Assembly (NCBI GenBank): GCA_973895155.1
Contig: OZ316891.1
Location: forward strand, 10,540,001-10,604,000
Length of the DNA: 64,000 bases
From: Marsupella aquatica
Taxonomy: Eukaryota; Marchantiophyta
Reading direction: 5' to 3'
The position numbers and the translations under genes are program-made. Each line of letters opens with the position of its first letter. The stretch's first letter is position 1. Under the pieces are notes generated by a model that saw only the letters and a list, made by a program, of their open reading frames with translations, did not search any database and was not told the DNA's origin. Positions 22,484-36,329 of this stretch are shown in pieces.

Positions 22484-22552
22484 GCCTACCACTGTAAGGC
22501 CCAACTTGCATGTATGCAGTCTTGAGGAATGCAGCCCTCAACTCCTAGCAGC
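22484..22552 (-). repeat. Inverted copy of the 21062-21129 repeat end
   Basis: The complement of this segment matches the last 67 bases of dispersed repeat copy 1 with about four differences. The two arms enclose 1.35 kb. Either two copies of one dispersed repeat lie head to head, or the arms are the ends of a foldback element. Confidence 0.7.
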
Positions 22553-25275
22553 GTCAGTGAATGGCATACAGTGGTATGGCATTAATCTTAGATTGTAGCA
22601 ACATCTTTTATAGATTGACATATTGTATGCCATACCACCTTTTTTGCAATGCACGGGTAATAAGCAAATGGTTTTTGAAAAGCAATCAGACAGAGGTCTG
22701 GGTTAAAAATGTCCACTTCCACTTGCATGACAATTCCTTAACTGCTCCAGATTTTATTATTTTATTTTGAAATTTGATGGAGAAATTTGTGATACCCACA
22801 GAAAGGGAACAATCAGTCACAACATTTGAACCCAAGGTCTATGAGTCTCAACGCAAGTGAGTTACCATAAAGCCATGCCTCTATGGCCACTGTTCCGGAT
22901 TTTTAGTGACTTGCAACCACTTCTTTGTTTGCAGGAACCTTTCATCAAATTGGGAGAGCCAGCAGCAGAAAGCTCAAGTTGACAAGACATGACAACAAGA
23001 GATAGTAGAGTCAACAAACCACAAGTACTAAATCCACTATGCTGAAAATAGTGGTAGAAGATAACTACAAGGACCATGATCCTATTGCACATGGATATTG
23101 CTGGTATGCTACTTGTGTAAGAGGTAGAGGCAGTCTAGATCATTTTCAGTGGTTTCATTCATTTGTCCAAAAACTAGACACAGAATAGTTACTAAGGTAG
23201 TATGGGCAAAGACAGGCTTGATTACGATGTGAATGAAGTGCGCTTACCATCTAAGACCCAACATCTTGGCAGTTGAGGGATACCTCCTCTAATAGATAGT
23301 AAGCACAATGATGGATCAAACAAAAGTCACACTTCTCATTTTGTCAGTGCCAAAAAAAACTTTAGAAGGCAAAAAGCATGCTGGATATTGATTAAGCATT
23401 CAAGAGAAGAATGTCTAATTTTGAGCAACAAAAAGTGAACATTGATTCAATAGGATTGGGGATATGGCATGTCATCTTTTTCATTCACATCTTTTTGGCC
23501 ATTCAAAATGAGAAAATTTTGGTAAAAGTGCTCAAATACTTACCTATGGGAATTTCCAGTATCTATGCTCTGTGGTTACAAGTGGAAGGATCCCGCCAAG
23601 ATCTCTCCCATATCTTTTTACAAATGTAAAAGGCAACACACAACACACGTTTTGGGAAATGGCTCATCTATGAGAAGCAGAATATTGCTCAAATACTCTA
23701 GAATGGACTCTGGTCCTGCATGCCTGACCATGGTGAATTGGCACCATTCTAGCCGAAAAGATTTCTCTTCTTATCTCATCTAAATGTTGCAGCCATCTGT
23801 TCAATTGAGAGGCTGGGTTGTCCCATGACAAACCTGGCCCTTTTTGAAATTCACAGAACATAGTGAACAAATCAGATGAAGATAAGCACCTCCCACTGGT
23901 AAGAACATGCCCAAAGGCTAGAGGAGGGAAAGTTCAATCCTTGAAGTTTACTCGAGATTGTTTCTTTGCTTCAAGGAGCAGTCAAGATCTAGATGGTAAG
24001 GCAGGAGGTCGAAAGCAAAGTAAGATTATGCCTATGCTTCAGGAGGATGGATGAAGTAAATCGTGAGGAGGGAGGTTGAAAGCTAAGTAAATCAAACTTG
24101 CCCTGACACAAGCTTGTGAGCCTAACAGTATGTGTGCAAAAAGTAACACCTGCTTAAGGAGCTCTTCTCACCCCCTACAGTCCTCTCTATTTGATTGAAC
24201 AAAGTGAAGCCTGTTGTGATCTGATATGAAACCTATATCCCAGGGTAAGGCCTTCCAAAATATTCTGACCAGATTCTCAAGACTGTAGAGAGTTTCCCAG
24301 AGTACAGTCATCCGAAATGTGGAGTTGAGACAGCCGAGTCCACCATGAGCATGAGAGTATGGAGGCGGGACAGCAGAGAACAGCATGAGCATGAGTGAGA
24401 GCCAAGGAGAAGGGAGAGAAGCAGGTTCACTTTCTCACCACCGATCCTCAAGAAAAGTAGATCTATGATTGCATACATCCGCCACATGATGATTCAAACA
24501 AGAAATCCTCGACACGAATAAATCCATGAGCGAGTGATCCAAGCTATGGATCCTCAACAGTATAAATCTGCCATAGAATGATCCAAATTTTTAATTCTCA
24601 CATTTTGGGACCTATAGTGTGTGTGCTGGTCCAGATCCTTTCATAAGCAATGACTAAACCCTAAATTCCCTCCACAACTTTACAGCTCGAAAAGAATAAA
24701 AAGCCCTATCGATGACTCGTGTACAGCCCTATGGAACGTTTCTCTTGACATTGGAAAAACATATAGCTGCCAGTTCAAACCACGGATTCCAGTCCAGAAC
24801 ACACAAGCAGCGACCTTATCACAGGCATACATCTTCATAATTACTGAAGGACAAGACCAAGCCATGGAGGAATGCTATGACAGGCTAGCTTGACCAGACA
24901 CAAAATCGACTGGTCTTGCTCTCGGACCAAATGTGTCCACCAGAAACGTGGTGCTTCGTTTACAAGGAGCTGACCATGACCCCAGGAAATTTTACACTTT
25001 CGCTATACAACTTTTCAGGAGCATGTACAGTATCGCAGTGCAGCTACTTGGCACTGACCTTTTGAGACTATGATTCTTGGTTACAATTTGATAAGGAGGA
25101 CAAATATAGCACAACTCTTTCAGTCCACTAAGGAAGCATGGTGGACAGTTGCCTAGAAGCGACGAGAGGTACGCCTTCCTTCCTCTGGGCAAATTAAAAA
25201 ATTCAGCACTCCCGCAAAACCCTCCCGAACGGACTATGACTACAAGTATTTTTTACAGAGCTTTTGGGTAGTCAA
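22553..25275. other. Intergenic stretch, nothing recognised
   Basis: No gene, RNA or paired terminal repeats identified. The part near 25200 is presumably the 3' UTR of the minus-strand BRWD-like gene, but no clear poly(A) signal is seen. Confidence 0.4.
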
Positions 25276-28200
25276 CTATTCGTCATCCTCGGATTGGTCA
25301 TCGTCGGATTCATTATCACTCCCATCACTGGAGGGAGGCTCATCATCATATGACATCACGTCCACGAAAAATTGGGCGAGCCTTCCCATCCTTGCCGTCA
25401 TCTCACTGTCCTTCCCATTATAAGACTGGGTGTTCAAAATCAAGAGCTCAATATCATGGCGGAAAGCCTCCAGGCTGTGATAATAGTCCTTCTCAAGTCG
25501 CTGCTTGACGATCTCCAAATCCAAGGGTAGGGGAATGCTGATAGAGACAACAATGATGCATCAGATCCATGTCCAGTATCACACCAAAAATAACGTTCAC
25601 GGAATGAATAACATCAGGATCAATATTGCACTGTCCTTGGACCTAAAGTACTTGATTTCTAATCTGCTAGTCCTACCTCTCCTGAGGATGAGTTGAAAAA
25701 AATTAACAAACCCTTTATAATTTATATCACAAGCTATGAATTGTTTTTCTATGGTTTGAAACTTTCCTTCTCCGGAAATGACGTCTACTAGATAGCAGTT
25801 CAATCTCAACGCATGAACACTAAATACCTGTTCAGATAATCAGGATGTTCAATATCCTGGCGCAGTCGTCTCAGTCCAAACTCGTCCTGCAAGGAAGAAA
25901 GCATAGTCAAGAACACGATTGGATGTACATTACCCTGAAGTCCACATCCAAACGTATGTAAGATACAAAGCTGATACTTGAAATCAAAGACTATAAAAAT
26001 AACACATATTCACTAGACAAATTGATTGTTTGAAGTAGGATCCTAGCGTACGGGACATGAAACACATTCACGCATATGTCAACTAAGAACCATTTTGGTA
26101 CCACTGCCAAAACACTACGCCATCACAAGAGAGACACTCAGTATGACTTCGTAACGAGTACAAGCCAGTTGATACGTCATGCTAGTTGACGTACATTGCA
26201 GAGAAAGATAGTAATTACCTCACTTCCCACATAGCAGGACTTCTCCAGATCATGAATGGCAAGCAGTAGTTGGGCCTTGCTCTCATCGTCTATGTGAGGA
26301 GGATCGTGCCAATGATCTCCAGGCTCGAATAGTTCCCAAGGGCTGTGAATCTGAGGCTCGTTGTCCAGTTTATAAGTGACAATTAAACTGTCCCAAGGAC
26401 TCTCAGGATAGTCAGGCGACTTACCTACCGTCTTGAGAACCCTACCATCCCACCATTTTCCTCCACCAACCTCATCATCTGACCTCCACCATACTTGGCA
26501 CTTGTCCCTTGGGCCCCAACCCTTCTTCATGGCACCGTCATAGCGGCTCCTTTCAACAATGAAGTCTGGAAAATTGGTAAGTTCGGGAAGAGTGAGATCA
26601 AAAGACTTCCCACAAACCTTAGAGTTTATGTCCGTGAACTTCAACGTTAGCATACAGCAGGTTTGCCCAGTCCCTTGAACAATGTTGTAATCAAGCCCTG
26701 TTATTCTGCAAAACTCTACTGCACGAATGGGCGACCGTATCAGGCGCCAGGGTCCTTTCTCCTCTAACTGCGATTGATCCAGAAACTCTTCGTGTCCCTG
26801 CGTAACAGAGAAGAGACCACGTTTCATTTCAATGCATCGACTACATAACACAGAAACGAAAACAAAAACAACACCAAGCATATGGAGGAATGACTACACA
26901 AAACTTAACTCAAAATGAAAACAGGCACAAGTAAATTACTACGTATGAAATAAATAAACATTCTTACCTGCCTCAAGTACACCACATCATCTCCATACTG
27001 AGGGATATAGCGGGTGCCAGCTTCCACGTCAGTAAGCAATAACCAGGAAAGGTCCGTCCTTTGACGGTCCATTATTCTATTGCGGTTCTTTTTACTTCTG
27101 CCATCCTTTGCATGTAACCCCGTGTTAACTTCTAGAGCCTTTCCTCTTTCCTTTTCAACCAATGGTTCCCTCCTTCCATCCTCCCTGCGCGACCGACCTG
27201 AAGTTCTCCTGTCTTTAGTCGTTGATTGTCTCCTACCAGAAATGTCCTCATCAAGCGTCTCCAGCTTTACAACACGACGCCTCTCAAACTCCACACTACC
27301 CTCCTGTCCTTCCTGCTCTGAGGCACTACCTTGGGCAACCCTCAGTCGTCTAGTTTCCCGACCTGCAGACCTGCTTGGTCCATCTTGATAACTTCCTTGC
27401 CTTGTCCTTAAACCTCGCTCACCTATTCCATTTTGAGAAGCATTATGGACGTCTTTAGACCTTTTCCTCCTACTTGTCTCCGGTAATTCCGTGGGCTCTA
27501 CAAATACAGCTATTGATTTACCTGTTCTTGACCTGGTTTCCCTGCCACCTTCGTTGAGCACGGAGTTAATATTTCGCACCCGTGTCTTCGTAGGCACGTC
27601 ACGCATGTCGTCGTGCCTATTACTCGTAGACTCTTGCCTTGTGTACAGCTGCAACTCTCCGAGAGCCTTCTGCCTAGTGTGCCTAGTTCTCTGCTTCCCC
27701 TCATCAAAACTCTCATCATCCGATTCTTGGTCTCCAGACTCGCCATAACTCCTTCCACCGATTCCATTACCCTCAAAGAGCTCACTGTGGCTGTTGTCCT
27801 CATCACTGTCCACGTCAACACCATCTGTTCGCTGTATTGACTCGGCTACTTGGTCTCGGCTTTCCGTACCAACATCATTATCTGCTTCACCTTCTATATT
27901 GTTATAATAATCCACTGGATCACCGGCAGGATGAGGTACACTTGACTCCTTCTGGACAGACACAAGGGAATCTTTTTCTTCATCAGAATAATTTAAGAAT
28001 ACAGGCCTTTCGGAAACCTCCAACCGCCCAGCAGCCTCTTCTTCTGCCAAACCATCACTTTCTGAACCAGAACCCGAACTCTCTCGAGCCTCTTCATCCA
28101 TGCTCGTAGCACCAGCTTCAGGGTAAGAACCGTCTACCAGTGATGTCCTTTCAACTGCAAGCACAGCTTCTTGCATAATAGGATCTACTGGTCTTACTGA

Positions 28201-31200
28201 TATCTCATGTGCCTCAATCACCGGTAGCAAGAGCTCGTCGTAGCCCATCTGATTGTGATTGCTTTCAACAACAATCTTCTCCTTCAATTGCGCCTTCTCC
28301 TCTCTCTTGTCACCTCGGGTTCTACTTTGCGGGGAGTGAATGGATTCCCCATCAGACACTTTGTTCACATGGCCATTCTCACTTGAGTACCCGTTTTCAC
28401 GAGGTTGGCCAATGGAGGGTCCAACTTGAAACCCATTGGCATGATCATGTTCTCTACCTTCATCTCTGACCAAAGGCGACTCCCCATTCATGGTCACTGT
28501 ACAAACCTCAACCACAGAAGAAAGATTTGTGTCGTGTGTCCTTAAATCAGCTGGGGGCCTTGACACAGTCACGTTCTCCAAAGCGTCCGCAGGTGGATCC
28601 TTAACATCAACACCGTCAGTAGCTGATGCAATCAACTTTCCCGGAGCTTCAACATCGTCCTTCCGTTCATCTTTTATCTCTTTTGAACTACCGCTATTCG
28701 TGCTCCCAGAATCATCACTCTGATACTCAGGAAACTTTCCCCCCCGGGCACGTTTTGCTGCTTTGCCTTTCTTCCACTGCCAACTCTGCTGATCCTGTGT
28801 GGATTTCCCTTCGTCCAGTTCTAGCTGATCTTCATCTGAATCAAGTGAGCATCCTAATCTTCGAGCGTGTGCTTCGTCCCCCATTCCATTCTCTTGGTGA
28901 TTATCCTCTGAAGACTCTATCACTGCCGCATTTCTCTTCAGTCCACCGGAAGGTTTTGGGTGCCTGATGACTAATTTCCGAGGAGGACGATGGCTGACGG
29001 GGTTGTCAGAGGTCCCAGCCTGGTCTTCGAAGAGAGAGCCCACAGCCGAATTGACTGCTTGCTCACCAGCAGGTGTCTCAGCATGTGGTTCGTCTGATAC
29101 TTCTATCTTGGAGTCCTCAAGCTCTACCCTGCGACTAGAAGAGCGTAGCTTAACCACAAGTTTCCGTTGAGACCTAGGACGACGGCTGAACTCGCCACGA
29201 TCCGAAGATTCAACTCTACTTACGTTGGTAATTGCCAACTTCGGAGCCTCATCAGGCTCCTCTCTGGCTCTACTCCGCAGCACCCTCTGAGGCTCACCGG
29301 ACCCAGAAGCTCTTTCCACATTATCAGAAACTTTTCTCTCTGTCTGAGGTGCTGCCTCCTCCTCCTCATCATCATTTATGCTAGAGAGGAGATGGAGGGC
29401 GTTTCTTGCAGCCTGACGTTTTGGCCTTGTTGACGGTTCTGCATGATGCCGAGTAACTTGTCTTGACGAAGATGCTACGATTCTTCTGGACGGTGACGAT
29501 CTTCTAGATGGAGATGCTCTTCTTGACGGCGATGATCTTCTTGAGGACTTCACCTTTCTCCGCCGCAGCCGTCGCCTTCCGCTACTTTTGTCATCCCCAT
29601 CATCATACCTCTTTCGTTTCAGTCGCCTTCCAGATGATGAGTATGTCACCATCTGCAGCAAAATAGTTTAAATCTTGCATATGAGCATACAACTCAAACT
29701 ACAAAGGAAGCTTTACTTCGACAACTCACACACGGCTATTTGAGGAAAAATAACTGCATCGGTTCTGAAATAGCCCATAACCATTTTAGACTGGAGAGCT
29801 ATATAACTGAGAATCATTTCAAAGACAGATACCTCATTTTTTCGCTTATTCCGGCTAGACCTCCGAAGACGAATAGTGATATCCCCTCGAACTTCATCCT
29901 CATCTTCGTCGTCTTCCTCTTCCTCTTCCTCCTCACTGTCAACGTCATCTAAGGTATCAGCTTTCTCCTCCCCATCATCCTCACACTCCTCACTTGCACT
30001 ATAATCTGAACCAGAATCCTCAGTCAAGCCAACCGCCTCTTGTTCCCAGTCCATGGCCTCATCAGCCTCATTAGGCTGTTCCACCCATCGGTTGCCACCT
30101 TCTGAAGCTGAAGCACGTCTTTCTCGACGGTCAGGTGATGGTGGCACAACTGGAGGCTGAAAAGGAACGGGTGCATCTGGCGGACCAGCGTAAGGGGGAT
30201 CATCCAATGTTCCGATTTGGTAGAAGACAGCTGGAGGCTGCCAGTCAATGCCAAGTGCGCCAAGACGCCGCTGCTGGTAAAGGGTTTGGTAGGGCTCAGC
30301 ATATGGAATCATGCCTGTAAATCAGGTTACAATTTTGAGAACATATTATCAAACTATTGAACTAATAATATCGTTAGTCCCTGGACTCCCCTGGGAAAAA
30401 AAAAACCAAGACAATGCCTGAAGTGGAAGGATCATAAACCATGCATCACACTAGAAAGAAAGTGTAAAGGCCAGGAATGGGAGATTGTGAACCCCCCATT
30501 CTAACAACCTCGCAATTGCACACAGCTTCCAAAGGAGAGCTTGAGCACTAACCAGCATCACAGAGAAGATCCTGAATGTTCCTCAAATGGGGTGGGAGCT
30601 GGCTCTCCTGCGAGAGCAAGAATATTCCAAGGTTTAACATGACATATTCTTACTTCACCAGTTTTTTGGTGCTGTAACTCGAGGATCTCCAACTAGAAGC
30701 ATTCATCAAACATGTATGCCAAAAGGTGGTCATTGGCAGTCCATTTACCTGATCCAGAACATTCCCATGCGTATCTCGAACAAGTGGCCGAAAATCCCCC
30801 AGGAAAAACTGTTTAAATACAAATTAGTGAGCTCCCTAGTTCGACAACCATTTTAAACATAGGATTGCAGCAATGCAGCAAATTCAACTCCAACAGAAAT
30901 CCCATCAGTTTTGTTAAAATCGACATTTTAAGGGCGAACAAGAAAGCAATCACTGCACTGAAGAAGAAAGCTTGCGATGACGAGATTGAACATACTTGAT
31001 CATATTTTGCGTCCTTCTGGGAATTTCCCTCCCCTGTCGCAAAAAGATAGATCTGACCGACTTCATCAGATACCACCAACGATGATCCATCACTGTCACA
31101 AATAGCACCAATTCCGGTTCCTCAGTTGCTTAGATGCATCCTTGAACACCAAACAAAGTACAGATTGTAGCAACATCTCTTAGCTTGTTCGTTTTGAATC

Positions 31201-34200
31201 TGCTAAGGTAACCAATGCACGTCGCCCACACTTGTATCAGCAAAATTCATGCTACACAACATAAAGTTCCAGTAAGAATTTGTCGCCTAATTCAGAGAGT
31301 TCTAAAGGAGCTCTAAGCAGAATTGAGACTTACGGAGAGAAATTTCCATCCACAAGATTGTAATCCCCTGTGTCATAGATACGAATTGGATGACCATCCC
31401 ATATCTGCCAGTGTCACAATAGTTAATAGATGTTGAATAACGACGCGAACGTTCCTAATGGGCATTCAAATAAAGCAGTTTCGTGTCCATAACCGCCGGG
31501 CTTACTTTAAACTTACCCGAAAAACAAGTACCAAATGACCACAAGCGCTTGACAGGGAGAACGTAAACTTACATCCCAAATAATGACACGTCCGTCGTAT
31601 CCAGCACTCATGGCAATTCTTGGATTGAATGGATGTACGTCCAACACATATGTCTGCGAGTAAACATATTCGTAAGGACTCATCAGTAAGAACTCAACGG
31701 CTTTTGAGACCACCAACAAAGCTCACAAAAAAACTTCCAAACCATGAAGAGTGGTCAAATACCACGACCCAATGTCTTCAGAGACGCAACAAAGCTACTT
31801 GAACTATAAACTACAAGGAAATCAGGTTGTGCACATTGTACCTACTTCATCACTAGAAGTGACTACACTAGTAGAAGTTCGGCTCCTATATCTATAAAAA
31901 GATACCTGCTTGTCATGACCCGTCAAGGAGTGAACTAAACTTCCATCCACAGCATTCCAGACGCATATTCTACAGTCTGGAGAAAATAATTTTGTCAGAG
32001 AGATTTGTACAAATCGTTTTGCAAGTGGACTGATTTTGATTCACAAAGTGCATCAGTTCAAACACCGACTCTAACTCAACATAGGAAAACATAACATCCA
32101 GCTAATCATGCATGACGGTAGACAATTGCAATGTTTTGGCAAAGATCTGCATTAGTACTCAAGCAGAATGTAAACCAATCGCAAACGTACCCATAATTGC
32201 TGCGAGCACAAAGCGGTTATCTAAACTCCATACGATCATGTTTACACCTCGAGGCGTTGGCAGCAACCTTTGCCTCGGTCCTCCTGGTCTAGGAGGTTGT
32301 GGAGGCATCGGAGGCGGGGGAACCCTCAGGTGGTAAGCTTTCACCCACCGACCAGCTTTAGCCTGGAAAGGAAAAATGAACACCGTTAGGAATGTAATAC
32401 ACCAAACAAGAAATAAGACAATCGTTCAAGAGAGATAGCTCAGTGTACACGCCCAGGAACAGCATGTTTACTCAAAAACATCGACTACAGCAGAAGTGAT
32501 TACAGTAACCTTCACAAAGTCCCACTGACATTGTCACATGATTCTTACATGATGTCGGCGAGGGCGTGGAGTCCAAATGATAGCACTACCGTCTCTTGAA
32601 CAGGTTACAATGCTGTCATGAGCAGACCTACCAACATTTCGACAAAAATAAGGATATCAGGTTCTGGGACGAAGATGGGTATGGATTTTGGTCTTGCTTG
32701 AAATAACTGAACATAAAATTTCGTACGCACCAGGTATTCTTAAACTTCATTGGGTAATCCTCTTTGGCACCGTCTGCCAGTAATGGCCTAGTGGGGGCTG
32801 CACATCCACTGTACAAGGAGCAAAGTCAATAACATAGTCGATGTTACTGTGGATTACTTATCTCAAACTAGTAGAACCCTCGGCACAACTCCGTTTTGGA
32901 ACGAACCTGAACTGGACGTAATTGACATCGTTCTCATGGCCCTGAAGAGTGTCCAATTCGTAATTTGGTCGTCCTGTGAGCTCATCGTTCCACTTAGTGG
33001 CGTTCCATACCTGTCCGATAGTAAACAGCAAATCACCAGGTAAGCCACGAGGAACATCTATGAGTTGTCAGCAGCTGCATCGTTTTCCATTCCTGGAACT
33101 ACGATCAAGCACCATATCTTTGGCCCAGGACAGGGAAAGAACTAACTACGTATCGACCCATCAACCAATCTTTATCACGACTAGCGATCTTCTTCGACAA
33201 ATGCTCACCACTCTCGCGGTATCTAAAACCCACTGCATAGATATGGCTTCCCTGAAAGATTTCTTGGAGCCAACATCGACTAATTCCTGTCTTGGAGCCG
33301 ACAATGAGACAACAATCAAGTGTGAAATTCTCTTACCCTTGCGAGCTTGTCTGAGCTGCCTGTCACAAAAATACTACCATCGGCATTGAAAGCACAGCAG
33401 AGTATTTGATTGCCAGGAGGAGGGACGGGAGGCGCTTGTACGGTGGTTCCCCTAGGTACTGAGAAATGACAGAAGAGCCCGTGAAATTTACGGAGGCGTT
33501 AGCGTATACACACAAAATGCCATTGCAGGGCTGGGGAGCACTACAGCTCACAGCTCTGCCAACAAAGTCTGCAAAATCCAAAGCATGCATAACAATTCTG
33601 ATACTCAATCACCATACCAAATAGAGCTTAAATAAAAGAGACCATTACCAGGTTGGTTGTCTTTCGGATCGGGCATATAGACACGAGAGTTCACAGAAGA
33701 ATCTCGGGCATCCCAGATTCGACACGTGCCGTCATCCGAGGACCTACGACCGACATTTCAAAAGATGTTTTTCAACAGTTGCAACATTTACATGTTCTTC
33801 CGAAAGGACAGAGGGAAGTTCAAAACAGCCCTTCCTGATTGCACTGTTACAATCCCAAGGGTACAAAAGTTCTCCAATGCTCAAGATCCTATTACACTTA
33901 CACATCACAAACCGGGCCTAGACATTTGTACTAAGACTGCGGCTGTCGAAGTGGCCACCAGACCTAGCGCAACTATGGTAACGAGCACAACAGCAAATTT
34001 GACTCAGATTCCCAAATGATGATGTTTCCACATGCAAGCAGATTATTACGATGTTCTTAATAATCTACACTACACTTACGAGAGTAGATGGTGTTCACAT
34101 CCATGTCGAGGGCTGAATTTGATAGCTGTGACAGCACCACCGTGCCCACGCAGGACAGAAACTGGAAAGCCATCTGGCATCCGCCACTGTTCATGCGCAG

Positions 34201-36329
34201 GGAGTATTAACATCCGCACTTCGGATCCCAAAACTTCAAAACGAGATTCACGTGTTCCTTCAATTGTGTGTGCGAAGACAGCAGATCTTTACTACGGAAA
34301 GCAACTTACAACTCTGATGGAGAAGTCATTCGAAGCTGATGCTACAAGTTTATTGCTGCTGCTCACAGCCAAATCGGTTATATCACCCTGAATAAAATGA
34401 AAAATGTCATTGAGTAATTCCGTGCAGCATCTTGTGTACAAGGTGCACAAATCTCAAGCAAATTCAATTTGCGAATTGCACGAAGACCAAGTTCATAACA
34501 AGCAACCTTCGGAAAGACATCTAAAGGATCGATCGAACCTCATGGCCCCGGCAACTACGCAGACAAAGTCCCGTGTCAGTCGACCATATTTTCACAAGTC
34601 GATCATCTGATCCAGTGATGACATGCTGCCCATTTTTATCAAATATAGCTGCACAACACAACCATTCCAAAGGTAGTTGGTGCGTCTGTAGAATCTAAGA
34701 AGCTTGGGACATAACACAATGTTAGCACGGCCCATGGTCCAAAGCAATTAGCAAACGTGGTTCCTTTTCAAAAGTCTTTAGCTAACTTCAGAAGACGAAC
34801 CCCGGTACTTCCACCTCAACACCTTTCCAACTTTAACGATCAACACATCTCCGAAATCCATTGAGAGAATATTATTTGATTTCTCCTCAAGATTATCTAG
34901 ATTACAAAATGTCGAGACTGATCCAAGGTATTAAGCCATTAGTTAGATTGTTCTTCGTCTGAAAAATCAGCCACTCTCAATCTTGACATGAAAACAGAAT
35001 TTGACCCTACTAACTAGAGGCTGGGACTGGGCGACCGCTTGACATACCACAGTACACAGCGTTTCGATGCCCTCTCAGCTTTTTGATGATCTGTATCCTG
35101 TGAAAGAAAATTGATGGCTTCGCGATCACGTAGCTTGCCGTTCTGACAGAAGGAGCTCGATGATGTCGAGCAAACCCACCACCAAGTTCCCTCAGAGTCA
35201 ATCCGTGGACTTGGTCTGCCTGCCAATGAGGCCATCGCATGTGCTGATTCAACCTGGATACCCCTCCGTCTCGTTTGGACCGTTCCCCTGTCATATTAAA
35301 TGTAGTCATTCGCTGAGACAACCTCGTCACTAAACCGTTGCGCTCAAGTCTACAAGTATAATCTTGCGGTGAGTATCGATCACCAAATTAAGTGGTGAAC
35401 AGAAATTCAGCTGGACATTGCGCTTCCACGATGACTACACTCAACTCAAACTTTGGTAATAAGTACCGTTTGGAAGAGTGACACAACGTCTATGTTCGCA
35501 GACGTGACGCAGATACTGCTAGGCTACAGTCACCGACACTTACCATCAAGCAACGAGAATGTGCCCGACCCGAGAAGAGTAGGGGCGTCTGCCGCTGTGA
35601 CAACTTTCGAACGTGAATCTGACGTAGCTGCTGATCTGCTGTTATTCACAAGGAGCTGCTGTAGAAGATCCACTAGATGGCGGTTGGGGATGTTCGGATT
35701 CCTACACAAACATAAATATATTTCAGATTAAATCGCTGTATCGAGGGAACATTATTGTTCAGACCACATAAGAGACGCGCAGACTGCATCATTGCCAGGA
35801 GGGCGATGCAGTGAACATGAGCCACCATTGCAGAGCGCTACTCTTCATCTGTCTAGATTCCTTGCCTTCCCGTCAGAGAGAGAAAGGCATGTCCAGCCCA
35901 CCCAAGGTCCACGGCATTCAAGAGCCGGGAATCTATGTACCTGCTCGCCACGTCCCTATAGCTTAGGGGGAAGGATAAGCCGTCATCGTTCTCGTCGCCA
36001 CTTGGCTGGCCTTCTCTAGAGTAGCGACCATGATATCTGCGTGGTAGAAGTTTATGCTGCAGCAGTTCATTCCACAGCTGACCGAAGGCCCTAGTGCACG
36101 GTCCTTGGGCGAGAAAGTGCATAACCAAAAAATATACTTCTCTGAGATCCACATTGACGTCCACCGCAGAGGTTTCAACGGCTGCACGTAATGCCAAGGA
36201 GGAACCCAAACCGGTCGCCATGCTCCTGCTGACATCGAGGGACGACTGATCCTGCTGTGGCATAAGCTGGAGTCCTGGCGCAACCCCTATGGCTGCATCC
36301 CCGGGGTGCACGACCTTACATCCTGCCAT
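25276..36329 (-). CDS. BRWD/PHIP-like WD40 and bromodomain protein
   Basis: A nuclear chromatin reader; animal homologues (PHIP, BRWD1/3) bind modified histones and act as CUL4-DDB1 receptors, while plant homologues are little studied. Exons in transcript order: 35941-36329, 35544-35701, 35048-35329, 34539-34648, 34310-34387, 34080-34186, 33649-33743, 33337-33458, 32907-33010, 32731-32808, 32549-32627, 32191-32362, 31906-31976, 31573-31653, 31334-31404, 30996-31092, 30749-30808, 30553-30607, 29833-30314, 26968-29652, 26219-26797, 25828-25886, 25276-25537. All junctions are GT-AG and the frame holds for 2,091 residues. Residues ~1-180 carry the plant N-terminal motif FGQLWNELLQHKLLPRRYH. About residues 255-700 form WD40 repeats (KKLRGHRNAVYC, GHENDVNYVQFS, SYVLDVHPFNPRIAMSAGYDG-type). 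An 895-codon exon encodes an acidic, Ser/Arg-rich disordered middle. The WDR9-type linker (KCQVWWRSDDE, GGGKWWDGRV) and a bromodomain (IPLPLDLEIVKQRL, LNTQSYNGKDSEM with the acetyl-lysine Asn) follow, then an acidic tail. The start ATG at 36329 opens the conserved N-terminus. Confidence 0.93.
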
